Source: Halobacillus litoralis (GTDB taxonomy: Bacteria; Bacillota; Bacilli; Bacillales; Halobacillaceae). Taken from it: a stretch of 64,000 nucleotides of DNA. Of this stretch, positions 18,352-27,030 are shown piece after piece. Position 1 is the stretch's first letter. Each line of letters begins with the position of its first letter. The notes under the pieces were generated by a model that made no database searches, was not told where the DNA came from, and saw only the letters and a list, made by a program, of their open reading frames with translations. The stretch lies in the NCBI RefSeq assembly GCF_004101865.1, contig NZ_CP026118.1:496001-560000 (forward strand), written 5' to 3'. Both the position numbers and the translations under genes were made by a program.

Positions 18352-18683
18352 ACTTTTATTTGATATTTATTTTATATAAATAAGCTTACTTTGTCGACCA
18401 TTCTGCCTATCACCAATTCTGTACCCTTTTTCTCTTTTCCTTTAACAATATGTCTTTATGAGTTTTCATGTAAGTATTAGGGCCGGGGTTTCTACTTTGC
18501 TGCTCCTAATCGACTCTGTGGCTTCAGTATTGATGAAATAAACGATAGGAATATACCAACAGAAAGCACTCCCTCCTTCCCTCGTACAAAATATAAGCTG
18601 CTTAACTGGCACGTGACTGGATTTGGACACCCCATCCCCCAGATTGTTTTTATTACCAATCATATTTATCAAAACCTAAAAGT
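18352..18683. other. Non-coding stretch between the cydA operator and the yknV terminator
   Basis: No open frame with a ribosome site, no repeat and no structured RNA was recognised here. Confidence 0.5.
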
Positions 18684-18703
18684 AAAAAACACCGAGGTAC
18701 CGA

Positions 18704-19104
18704 GGCTCACTGAATATCTATGAAAGATAGAATAAAAAAAGTGGTATGGGTGGACCTTGATTTCCTACAGCTTTTCGTACGACTCAAATTCATGGATAGT
18801 TGACAGTCTATCAGCGAATCCCTCATTTTTATGTAGTATTTACTTTGTACAAGTAAAAAGAGTGATTTTCTTTTATAAATAAAAGAAAATCACTCTTTTT
18901 AGATGGGCTCGTTGATTCCACAATGTGCGTTCGGGGGTGACGCCTGCGGGAACAGCACGAGCCGAAGATCCACTTGGTCAAGTGATCTTCTTGACCAAGT
19001 TAGCTGAGGCCGTGCCCGTGGCAACCATCCACCGACAAGCGATTCGTGAGAAGCAACAACGAACTTTAACAGTTCCTCTAGATTGAAAGAGTTTTATAGT
19101 GGAC
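18704..19104 (+). mobile_element. Family B MITE-like element, copy 3 (about 400 bp)
   Basis: Left end GGCTCACTGAA and right end TTTTATAGTGGAC are decayed versions of the family ends; the core from 18850 (AGAGTGATTTTCTTTTAT hairpin) onward matches copies 1, 4 and 5. Flanked by AAAACACCGAGGTACCGAG (18686-18704) and CTCGGGGGACCGGTGCCTTTT read in 20-base parts at 19104-19124, imperfect arms of the yknV terminator. Confidence 0.65.
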
Positions 19105-19132
19105 TCGGGGGACCGGTGCCTTTTCGTCATTT

Positions 19133-20965
19133 CTAAATCGCATCAAGCATTTGAAATTGAGATTTGACTAATTCATAATATTCACCTTGTTGGTCCATTA
19201 ATTCATCATGAGAACCCTGCTCGAGGATGCGGCCATTTTCTAATACGAAAATGTTATCTGCTTCCCGAATGGTCGAAAGGCGGTGGGCAATCATAATCGC
19301 TGTCCGGCCCTTCAACAGTTTCTGTAATGCTTTCTGGATTTTGAGTTCTGTTTCTGTATCAATACTTGCGGTTGCCTCATCCAGGATAAGAATTCGCGGA
19401 TTGGCAAGCAAAGCGCGAGCGAAGGACAGCAGTTGTCGTTCACCTGCTGACAAAATGTTCCCCCGTTCCTCGACTTCTGTTTCATAGCCATTATTCAACC
19501 GCTGAATGAAATCATCCGCTCCTACAACTTTAGCTGCCTCTATGACATCTTCATCGGAAGCATCGGGGCGGCCGAAACGGATATTTTCCATAATCGTACC
19601 TGAGAAAATGAAAGTATCCTGAAGTACGACACTGATTTGCTGACGTACACTATCTATCGTGGCATCTTGCAGGTCGACACCGTCAATTTTCACAGATCCT
19701 TTGGTAGGGTCATAAAAACGGCTGATCAAGTTTGCGATCGTCGATTTTCCTGAGCCCGTATGACCGACAAGAGCAACTGTTTCCCCTTGTTTCATCTCCA
19801 GATTGATGTCGTGAAGGGCGATTCGCTTATCATCGTAAGCGAACTGCACATGATCGAACTCGATATGTCCCTTCATATCTTTCAAATGCTTGGCGTCGTC
19901 CTTCTCTTTCACATTCGGTTGCTCATCAAGAAATTCGAAAATGCGTTCAGACGCCGCCATCGCCATGAGGAGCTGGTTATACATCATTCCAAGTCTTGAA
20001 ATCGGCTCCCAGAACATGCCGAGAAAGAAGGCGAATGATACAAATGTACCAGTTGTAATATCACCTTGTATAATCATATAGGCACCAAAAGCAACAAGTA
20101 TCACGGTACCAACCGCATTACTCATCTCAACGAATGGCCGGAACATCGCACTCTTCCGTGTCGCTCTATTCCAGGATTGGAAGGTATCTGTGTTCACTCC
20201 ATCAAAATACTCTGTGTTCTCTTTCTCTTGAGAAAATGATTGTGTGATGCGGATCCCTTGCAGACTTTCATTCAAATGTGAATTCAAGCGGGACTGTTGG
20301 ATTCTGACATCCTGCCAGGATCTGCGGATATTTCGTCGCAGTTTGGTAGAAATGTAGAACATGATCGGCATGATGATCAAAATCGCCAGCGCCAGTTTCG
20401 GGCTGAGCGCAAACAATATTACGATAATTCCTGTCAGCATGACGACATCCATCAACAAATTGATGATTCCATTCGTAAACAACTCTTGCAGTGAATTGAT
20501 ATCGTTCATGATCCGGACGAGAATCGAACCGGCCGATTTAGAATCAAAAAATCGATGGGATAACCTTTGCACGTGTGAAAACAAATGCTGTCTTAAATCA
20601 TAGATGACATTTTGACCAAGAATGTTTACATACTTGATCCTGAGTGCATTTCCTATATAACTCAGTAAATATAAAACGGCAATACCGATAACCAGTTGAA
20701 TCAAGAGATTCGCATTGGCATCTGCAATAGCGACATCAATGGCCACTTTACCAATCAAAATCGGCACGACGAGGCGGACGATTGTCGAAACGAGCATGGC
20801 AATGATAGAGATCGGCAGCAATTTTTTAGCGTAAGGTTTAATATATGTCAGCAGACGCCACATTTGTGACCAGTTGAATGATTTTTCTACTGCCTGGTCT
20901 TGGGTGTACTTGAAACGGTTCAAGTGTTTATTCGTTTCTGGTTTATGCTTCGGTTTTTTAGCCAC
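19133..20965 (-). CDS. yknV: ABC exporter half-transporter, YknV-like
   Basis: 610-residue fused membrane/ATPase half-transporter. Six membrane helices lie in about residues 50-340, the nucleotide-binding domain in 370-605. Walker A is GHTGSGKST; Walker B ends ILILDEATASID with a catalytic Glu; the signature is LSAGERQ, degenerate against LSGGQ. The GTG at 20965 follows AGGAGGGG; earlier codons would extend into the upstream gene. Located 13 bp after yknU, with which it should form a heterodimer. Substrate unknown; multidrug export is typical. Confidence 0.85.
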   Translation of the reverse strand: MAKKPKHKPETNKHLNRFKYTQDQAVEKSFNWSQMWRLLTYIKPYAKKLLPISIIAMLVSTIVRLVVPILIGKVAIDVAIADANANLLIQLVIGIAVLYLLSYIGNALRIKYVNILGQNVIYDLRQHLFSHVQRLSHRFFDSKSAGSILVRIMNDINSLQELFTNGIINLLMDVVMLTGIIVILFALSPKLALAILIIMPIMFYISTKLRRNIRRSWQDVRIQQSRLNSHLNESLQGIRITQSFSQEKENTEYFDGVNTDTFQSWNRATRKSAMFRPFVEMSNAVGTVILVAFGAYMIIQGDITTGTFVSFAFFLGMFWEPISRLGMMYNQLLMAMAASERIFEFLDEQPNVKEKDDAKHLKDMKGHIEFDHVQFAYDDKRIALHDINLEMKQGETVALVGHTGSGKSTIANLISRFYDPTKGSVKIDGVDLQDATIDSVRQQISVVLQDTFIFSGTIMENIRFGRPDASDEDVIEAAKVVGADDFIQRLNNGYETEVEERGNILSAGERQLLSFARALLANPRILILDEATASIDTETELKIQKALQKLLKGRTAIMIAHRLSTIREADNIFVLENGRILEQGSHDELMDQQGEYYELVKSQFQMLDAI

Positions 20966-20978
20966 GGTCACCCCTCCT

Positions 20979-22736
20979 TCAGGAAACACTCGACGTGTTA
21001 ATGATTTTCTCTTTATCTTGATACTGGATATCGTAGATTCTTTGATATGGCCCGCCATTATTGAGCAACTCGTCATGGACGCCCCGCTCCTTAACAGCTC
21101 CATCCTCAAGGACTAATATTTCATCAGCATGTTTCAAGGAAGAAATACGGTGCGCAATGATAAAGGTCGTGCGCCCTTTCATTACATCTTGGAGTGCTTT
21201 TTGAATTTTGAACTCTGTTTCCATATCAACTGCTGATGTCGCATCATCAAGAACCAAAATGGCAGGGTCGATCAGAATCGCGCGGGCAATCGCAATCCGT
21301 TGTTTCTGACCACCCGAAAGGCCCATGCCGCGTTCTCCCAGCAACGTATCATACCCCTCAGGCATTTCCATAATGAAGTCATGCGCTTGTGCCCGTTTGG
21401 CAGCATCCATCACGTCATCAAGGTCCGCATCAGGGTTTCCGTAGGCAATGTTTTCCTTTATTGATGTGGAAAATAAGAATGATTCTTGTAAAACAAAGCC
21501 GATATTTTTCCTTAGTGTTTTGAGACCATAATTCTGGACTGGCTCCCCGTCCACGAGTACTTCCCCTTGTTCAGGCTCATAGAAACGAGTGATCAACTGG
21601 GTGATACTCGTTTTCCCGGCACCTGTAGCTCCGATCAAGCCTATCGTTTTTCCAGGCGGTGCATCAAAAGTGATGTTTTTAAGTGCAGAATCATCGTCTT
21701 CGACGTACGTCAGTGTCACATCTTCAAAGGATACGTGCCCTTGCAGACGATCTGTGACGATCGCGTCTTCTTTTTCAGTGATTTCTTCATCAGCTTCTAA
21801 AATTTCCAACAGCCGTTCTCCTGATGCCTTAGCCTGTGAAAACAAGTTGATGACGAAACCTAAGTTCATCAATGGACCGAGAATGTACCAAACAAGGCTG
21901 AAGAACGCGACAAGTTCGCCTAGTTGCAGGGCGTTATTCATGACCAAATATCCGCCGTATGCCAGTAAAGCGACAACCGAGACATTTCCGATGAATTCCA
22001 TCAAAGGAAAGTACTTCGACCAAATGTTTGAAGTCGTAATGAATTTGGTCCGGTAATCGTCGCTTCTATTGGAAAAGCGGCCGATCTCAAAATCCTCGCG
22101 GGACAATGATTTGACTGTATTCATCCCACTGATATTTTCCTGGACTCTTGTATTCAGTTTACCGAAAGATTTACGGATTTTTCTGAATGCCGGGTGCACT
22201 TTCCGATCGAAACGATAGACGACAATTGCCAAAAATGGCATAGCTGCCATAGTAACGAGTGCAAGTGGAACCGAAAAGTAGAACATGACACTCAAACTGA
22301 TGACGATCAACAAAACGATACGGACCAGTTCTGAGAATCCCATTGAAAGAAAGAAGCGGAACCCTTCTACATCGGCAGTCAACCGGGACATCAAGTCTCC
22401 CGTCTTAGCATTGTCATAATAGCGGAAAGGAAGACGCTGCAGCTTTTGATAAAGTGCATCCCTTAGTGTATAAACGGAGCGAATACCAAAAAAATCACCT
22501 AAATACTGATGGAAGTATGTAGCGATTCCCTTAATGATCATTAGGATAATAAATGCTGCACAAAGATATGGAATAAGGTTGTATCTTTCCTGGCCCACTA
22601 CATCATCAATGGTGATTTTCAGAATGATTGGATAGGCTACAGTGATTCCAGTCACGAACAAAAGTGAAAAAAGCGACCAGAAGAAAAACTTCCTATATGG
22701 CCAATAAAATTCCTTTAATTTTTTAAATGTATCCAT
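20979..22736 (-). CDS. yknU: ABC exporter half-transporter, YknU-like
   Basis: 585 residues, the length of B. subtilis YknU. Six membrane helices in about 15-310 and an ATPase domain in 340-575. Walker A GATGAGKTS, signature LSGGQKQ canonical, but Walker B ends LVLDDATSAVD, with Asp in place of the catalytic Glu. With YknV this gives one canonical and one degenerate ATP site. The ATG at 22736 follows AGGAGGG by 6 nt. YknU/YknV naming rests on size and on neighbouring yku genes; YfiB/YfiC is the alternative. Confidence 0.85.
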   Translation of the reverse strand: MDTFKKLKEFYWPYRKFFFWSLFSLLFVTGITVAYPIILKITIDDVVGQERYNLIPYLCAAFIILMIIKGIATYFHQYLGDFFGIRSVYTLRDALYQKLQRLPFRYYDNAKTGDLMSRLTADVEGFRFFLSMGFSELVRIVLLIVISLSVMFYFSVPLALVTMAAMPFLAIVVYRFDRKVHPAFRKIRKSFGKLNTRVQENISGMNTVKSLSREDFEIGRFSNRSDDYRTKFITTSNIWSKYFPLMEFIGNVSVVALLAYGGYLVMNNALQLGELVAFFSLVWYILGPLMNLGFVINLFSQAKASGERLLEILEADEEITEKEDAIVTDRLQGHVSFEDVTLTYVEDDDSALKNITFDAPPGKTIGLIGATGAGKTSITQLITRFYEPEQGEVLVDGEPVQNYGLKTLRKNIGFVLQESFLFSTSIKENIAYGNPDADLDDVMDAAKRAQAHDFIMEMPEGYDTLLGERGMGLSGGQKQRIAIARAILIDPAILVLDDATSAVDMETEFKIQKALQDVMKGRTTFIIAHRISSLKHADEILVLEDGAVKERGVHDELLNNGGPYQRIYDIQYQDKEKIINTSSVS

Positions 22737-22894
22737 AGGTGTCCCTCCTTTTAAGAATTTCAACGTAACTATAAATATATCGGGTATCGAAATAAATTTC
22801 CACCCATTTGTAAAAATTTTTTAAATTTTCCGACCTGAAGTGGATATGATTTCGTTCTTCAGACCGAAGTCTTAGCTTCACATCATCCTGCGAA

Positions 22895-22965
22895 TCTAAA
22901 ACGTCGGAAAGGCTGGGGGATGGAGCTGGAGGATTTATAGGGTAAAGCGTCTTGATCACCCGCTG
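22895..22965. repeat. Decayed family A repeat remnant
   Basis: GGCTGGGGGATGGAGCTGGAGG followed in 20-base-scale parts by AAAGCGTCTTGATCACCCG resembles the right end of one family-A unit joined to the left end of another, both degraded. Confidence 0.45.
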
Positions 22966-22971
22966 CAAGAT

Positions 22972-23006
22972 AAAAAAGCAGCCCTTCCATTTCTATGGGG
23001 GCTGCT
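22972..23006 (-). terminator. Terminator of ykuV
   Basis: GCAGCCC/GGGCTGC stem followed on the minus strand by TTTTTTA, 14 bp past the ykuV stop. Confidence 0.85.
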
Positions 23007-23019
23007 GACATCCTATACT

Positions 23020-23472
23020 TTATTTTTGATTGACGCCTAATACACGGTTCACGCGTTTGCGAAGCATTTTCATGCCTCCGCCGCCCGCTTGGAAGTGACG
23101 CAAATTACCTTCTTCATCAAATACATAATAAGCAGGAACGTATTGATTTTCGAAAGCGTCAGTCAACGCATGTTGATTGTCTACATAAATCGGCTGCGTA
23201 ATGCCGTGCTCTTCAGCAACTTCCTTGATTTGTTCCAGGTCCAAGTCCTTCTCTGAACGTGGCATGTGCACGGCAATGACATTTAAATCGTCACTGTATT
23301 CATCGCGAAATTCATTGACATTCGGCATTGCTTCTTTACAGAGGCCACAGCTGACAGACCAGAAATGGATCAATGTCGGTTTGCCTCCAACCAAATCTTC
23401 TTTAGATAATGGTTCACTATTCAACCACTCTGTAGCTTCTGGTAATTCTGGTATCGGTGTGCGTAAACGCAT
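23020..23472 (-). CDS. ykuV: Thiol-disulfide oxidoreductase YkuV
   Basis: Cytosolic thioredoxin-fold protein, 150 residues, with active site CGLC (near residue 39) in the context HFWSVSCGLCKEAMP; the start RLRTPIPELPEATEWLN and the C-terminal HFQAGGGGMKML region agree with B. subtilis YkuV as remembered. The ATG at 23472 is 9 nt from AAGGAGG. It lies downstream of ykuU, separated by a terminator-like hairpin, and may reduce that peroxiredoxin (inference). Confidence 0.9.
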   Translation of the reverse strand: MRLRTPIPELPEATEWLNSEPLSKEDLVGGKPTLIHFWSVSCGLCKEAMPNVNEFRDEYSDDLNVIAVHMPRSEKDLDLEQIKEVAEEHGITQPIYVDNQHALTDAFENQYVPAYYVFDEEGNLRHFQAGGGGMKMLRKRVNRVLGVNQK

Positions 23473-23508
23473 TGTTAACATCCTCCTTACGTGCTGTTAA
23501 ATAAGAAA

Positions 23509-23541
23509 GAAAAGGGTCTAACAAATAAATGTTAGACCCTA
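23509..23541 (-). terminator. Hairpin between ykuU and ykuV
   Basis: Perfect 10-bp stem GGGTCTAACA/TGTTAGACCC with a 6-nt loop, followed on the minus strand by TTTTCTTTCTT. Probably ends or attenuates the ykuU transcript before ykuV. Confidence 0.8.
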
Positions 23542-23562
23542 ATTCTCTAATGTTACGGAAAC

Positions 23563-24105
23563 TTATAGGGTTTCTTGACCTGGTTTCCAGTTTGCCGGGC
23601 AGAGCCCACCAGTTTGAAGAGCTTGTAGGACACGAAGCGTTTCATCAACGTCGCGACCGATATTGTTATGGTTAACAACCTGGTATTGCAGCTCTCCCTC
23701 AGGGCTGATGATAAATAGACCACGAAGGGCTACACCTTCTTCTTCAAGAAGGACACCATAGTCACGGGACACTTGATGATTCGTGTCTGCTGCCAAGGAA
23801 TATTGTAAATCTCCAAGACCATTTTCATCACGAGATGTATTGATCCATGCCAGGTGTGTGTGGATAGTATCTGTAGACACGCCCACAACTTCTGCATCCA
23901 GATCTTCAAACTCGTCGAAACGGTCAGAAAGCGCTGTAATTTCTGTTGGACATACAAAGGTAAAGTCCATTGGATAAAAATAGAGAACCGTCCATTTGTC
24001 ATTTTTCATGTTTTCTTCAAGTGATACTTTACCAAATTCTTTGTTTGGAAGCACCGCATCCATTTCAAATCGTGGTGCCTGCTTAGCTACCATACGTTCT
24101 GCCAT
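23563..24105 (-). CDS. ykuU: 2-Cys peroxiredoxin YkuU (AhpC/TSA family)
   Basis: Reduces hydrogen peroxide and organic peroxides. The peroxidatic Cys lies in FYPMDFTFVCPTEI (near residue 52) and the resolving Cys in TGGLCPANWKPG near the C-terminus. 180 residues, full length. Upstream are a strong sigma-A promoter and a PerR-like box, so peroxide induction is expected. ykuV follows downstream. Confidence 0.93.
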   Translation of the reverse strand: MAERMVAKQAPRFEMDAVLPNKEFGKVSLEENMKNDKWTVLYFYPMDFTFVCPTEITALSDRFDEFEDLDAEVVGVSTDTIHTHLAWINTSRDENGLGDLQYSLAADTNHQVSRDYGVLLEEEGVALRGLFIISPEGELQYQVVNHNNIGRDVDETLRVLQALQTGGLCPANWKPGQETL

Positions 24106-24150
24106 TAGAATCCCTCCGAAATATATTACTCTTTTTTCTACACAATTGTC

Positions 24151-24179
24151 AGTATAACGAAAAGTTTATTTATAGTCAA
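24151..24179 (-). promoter_or_regulatory. Sigma-A promoter of ykuU
   Basis: TTGACT (24179-24174), exactly 17 bp, TATACT (24156-24151) on the minus strand; about 45 bp from the ykuU ATG. Confidence 0.8.
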
Positions 24180-24186
24180 TTTTAAG

Positions 24187-24201
24187 TAATAATTATTTTA
24201 A
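24187..24201. promoter_or_regulatory. PerR-like box
   Basis: TAATAATTATTTTAA matches the PerR consensus TTATAATNATTATAA at 12 of 14 defined positions. It sits 7 bp upstream of the -35 of the ykuU promoter. Fur and Zur boxes are related, so the exact regulator is inferred from the gene it controls. Confidence 0.55.
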
Positions 24202-24419
24202 TCTACTGACAAAAGGAATGGACATCCGCCTATCGCTATTCTTAACCTTCACTTTTTTATTAAACACAAACTCTTCAGGAAAGTAAAATTATTTGCCCTG
24301 CTAGTGTATCTCGACAAAATTCATTGCATTTCAACCTACTAATCGTTGAAACTTCCCTATCATTTCAGCTATCCTATTATAGTAAGAGAATGGACTGTAA
24401 GAAAGGAGTCACACCTATC

Positions 24420-25259
24420 ATGAACTTATTTGAAGAAGGATTTAAATTCAATCCGACAGTAGTCGTCGAATGGTTGATTACTGGCGGCTTAAAGGTTCTC
24501 GTCTTATTAATCGCTTTTGCCATTATTAAGCCGATTGGCAGTAAAGCAATTGAAGCGGCCATCAACCGGATGAGCACACAGCGAAAAATATCAGAAAGGC
24601 GAAACCAAACTCTCCAGAAGCTTACTGTAAACATTTTCTCCTATGTCCTATTTTTTATACTTGTCATGATGCTATTGAGCACAGTAGGTATAGAAATCGG
24701 CCCACTTCTTGCCGGGGCTGGAATTGTCGGCCTTGCCATCGGATTTGGTGCACAGGGACTTGTTTCTGATATCGTTACAGGTTTCTTCCTGTTGCTGGAG
24801 CGGCAAATTGAAGTCGATGATTATGTTACAGCAGGCGGCTATGATGGTGTCGTTGAGGAAGTCGGCATACGTACAACGAAAGTACGCAGCTTTGACGGTA
24901 CGCTCAACTTCATTCCCAACCGGAACATTGCCGGGGTAGCCAACCATTCCCGTGGCAACATGCGTGCACTCGTCGACATCGGCATCGGGTATGATGAAAA
25001 CATCGACCAGGCGATGGATGTCCTGCATAAGGTAGCTGAAGACTTCGCTGAAGATGAACGCTTCAAGGAAGGTCCAAGTGTCCTTGGCGTACAAAGTCTC
25101 GGTTCCTCTGACGTTGTCATCCGTATTTTAGGTAAAACGGAAAACATGCAGCAATGGGCTGTGGAGCGTGACTTAAGAAAAGCTATGAAAGAAGCACTTG
25201 ATGCAGCTGGAATCGAAATTCCTTATCCACACCAGGTTTTTGTACAAAAAGAGTCTTAA
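24420..25259 (+). CDS. ykuT: Small-conductance mechanosensitive channel, MscS family (YkuT)
   Basis: Opens on membrane tension to release solutes during hypo-osmotic shock. 279 residues: two N-terminal membrane helices, the pore helix GPLLAGAGIVGLAIGFGAQ (about residues 95-113), then the cytoplasmic beta domain (LVSDIVTGFFLLLERQIEVDD start) and C-terminal alpha/beta part. The ATG at 24420 follows AAAGGAG by 11 nt. By position it equals B. subtilis ykuT beside ykuU-ykuV, but it is divergently transcribed here. Confidence 0.92.
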   Translation: MNLFEEGFKFNPTVVVEWLITGGLKVLVLLIAFAIIKPIGSKAIEAAINRMSTQRKISERRNQTLQKLTVNIFSYVLFFILVMMLLSTVGIEIGPLLAGAGIVGLAIGFGAQGLVSDIVTGFFLLLERQIEVDDYVTAGGYDGVVEEVGIRTTKVRSFDGTLNFIPNRNIAGVANHSRGNMRALVDIGIGYDENIDQAMDVLHKVAEDFAEDERFKEGPSVLGVQSLGSSDVVIRILGKTENMQQWAVERDLRKAMKEALDAAGIEIPYPHQVFVQKES

Positions 25260-25301
25260 GTCAATGCAGGGTCCGTCTATAGTGCATGGACATTGAAGAT
25301 G

Positions 25302-25340
25302 AAAAGGAGGACTTCCAAATGTGGGAGTCCCCCTTTTTTA
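25302..25340 (+). terminator. Terminator of ykuT
   Basis: GGAGGACT pairs with AGTCCcCC around a 12-nt loop, followed by TTTTTT. Confidence 0.75.
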
Positions 25341-25387
25341 GTTTGAATGAAAGGATACGAGCCCATCTTCTCTAAACGGTGTCTTGA

Positions 25388-26677
25388 CTATTCGACCTCT
25401 TTCCAAACTTCTACTTTTTTGATCTGACCTTTGACCATATCAACTATTTTGAAATGATGATCTTCTTCTGTCACCAATGTCCCTTCTTTTGCTTCATAAT
25501 CTTTTGTGTAAAGCCAGCCTGATATGGTATCAATTTCATGATGATTCAACTGAATATCAAAATAGTCATTGACATCCTGGATAGCTGTCTTTCCTTCTAA
25601 AAGGAAGTGGCCATTTTTCAAACGTTTAATGTCCCGCTCCTCTTCCGAGTCAAATTCGTCCCTGATCTCACCGACGATCTCCTCCAGAATATCCTCAACG
25701 GTCACCATACCCGCTGTACCCCCGTATTCATCAATTAATATGGCTAAGTGTGTATGCTCTTTCTGCATTTTCACAAGCAAATCCTGGATAGGTACATTTT
25801 CAAATACTTTCATGACAGGGCGGAGGAATGGACGCAGGCTTCCCTGATTTTCAGCATCGTCATAGAGCAATTCCTTCATATGAATGACTCCGACCACCTG
25901 GTCTTTATCTCCTTCGACAATCGGGTACCTTGTATACCGGTTGTGTTTGACTTCCCGTATGGCGTTAGTCACTGATTGATGGACATCGATGACTGCCATT
26001 TCTGTTCTCGGAATCATGATTTCTTTCGCAGTCCTATTATCAAACTCGAATATCCTATCCACATACGTATATTCAGATCGGTTAATTTCGCCTTTTTGAT
26101 AACTTTTCGTCAGAATGTGGCGTAACTCGTCTTCGGAATGGACTTCATCCGCTTCTCTAGCGGTCTGAAAACCGAACATCCGCACCAAAATATTAGCAGA
26201 ACCGTTCAACAGCCAAATCAATGGATACATAAGCTTGCTATATAACATCAATGGTTTAGCAAGCAACAAAGTGATGCCCTCAGCCTTCTGAATGGCCATC
26301 GTTTTTGGAGCCAGTTCACCGAGAACCACATGTAAAAAGGTGATGATAAAGAAGGCGATTGCAAAGGATATCGTATGTGTCACTCCTTCGGGAAGCGCAA
26401 CCTGATCCAGCAACGGTCTTAAAAGGACCTCAAGTGTCGGCTCCCCTAACCAGCCTAGACCAAGAGCTGTGATTGTAATACCCAGTTGGCACGCGGACAA
26501 ATAATAATCCAGATCATTCAGCACTGTCATAGCATTATTCGCTTTCGAATCCCCTTCGGAAGCCCTCGATTCCAGTCTCGTCTTCCTGACCTTGACAATG
26601 GCGAACTCGCTGGCGACGAAAAAAGCTGTCAAAATGATCAGGAGAGCCACAGCGAAAAGTTTGATTGTTGTTTCCAT
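25388..26677 (-). CDS. DUF21-CBS-CorC membrane protein (HlyC/CorC/MpfA type)
   Basis: 429 residues. Residues 1-190 form the DUF21 membrane domain with four hydrophobic segments and the start FVASEFAIVKVRKTRLE; two CBS domains follow (IMIPRTEM near 205, LAILIDEYGGTAGMVTVEDI near 310), then a C-terminal CorC/transporter-associated domain. Members of the family act in magnesium or cobalt efflux. The ATG at 26677 follows AAGGGG. It sits between ykuT and the ykuS remnant, a gene not expected there from the B. subtilis order. Confidence 0.85.
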   Translation of the reverse strand: METTIKLFAVALLIILTAFFVASEFAIVKVRKTRLESRASEGDSKANNAMTVLNDLDYYLSACQLGITITALGLGWLGEPTLEVLLRPLLDQVALPEGVTHTISFAIAFFIITFLHVVLGELAPKTMAIQKAEGITLLLAKPLMLYSKLMYPLIWLLNGSANILVRMFGFQTAREADEVHSEDELRHILTKSYQKGEINRSEYTYVDRIFEFDNRTAKEIMIPRTEMAVIDVHQSVTNAIREVKHNRYTRYPIVEGDKDQVVGVIHMKELLYDDAENQGSLRPFLRPVMKVFENVPIQDLLVKMQKEHTHLAILIDEYGGTAGMVTVEDILEEIVGEIRDEFDSEEERDIKRLKNGHFLLEGKTAIQDVNDYFDIQLNHHEIDTISGWLYTKDYEAKEGTLVTEEDHHFKIVDMVKGQIKKVEVWKEVE

Positions 26678-26754
26678 CAAAGACAACCCCTTCAATTATG
26701 TAAATGCCAGGCCAGAACTCCCCGGCGCAGCCAGGAAAATCAGGGAAGTACATG

Positions 26755-26965
26755 TCTACTTCATGGCACACCTGGTCTGCTGTTCTCCCATCTGCCCCAA
26801 AGCCAGCGGACATTGGATCCCACACCATCACGGTCTTATCCTGATATGGCACAACAAATAAGCTTGCGGCACCCATCCTGGTTATTCAATTTGTTGAACA
26901 TAATAGCTTTCGCTTGAAGTGCAGCGTAGGTATTTAAAGTCAGCTTCGATCCCTATTTTCTTCAT
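26755..26965 (-). pseudogene. ykuS: Degraded ykuS (UPF0180 family)
   Basis: Starting at ATG 26965 the three forward frames of this strand give, in turn, MKKIGIEA, then ALQAKAIMFNKLNNQDGC and LICCAISG, then QDKTVMVWDP and RTADQVCHEV. Placed end to end they follow the UPF0180 pattern (start KIGVE, ALQ, DCCVVTGQD, T-x-DEVC). At least two frameshifts and one stop break the gene. Position directly after dapL is exactly where ykuS lies in B. subtilis, which strongly supports the call. The last frame runs on past the natural end to the next gene. Confidence 0.75.
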
Positions 26966-27030
26966 TCCCAACACCCTCAGATTACATCCATGGGATAGTG
27001 TTTGCAGGAATCTCGATCATATACCCCTGT

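Noticed and set aside
18466..18672. 68-codon frame upstream of cydA
   Set aside because: No ribosome site, odd composition and no family pattern.
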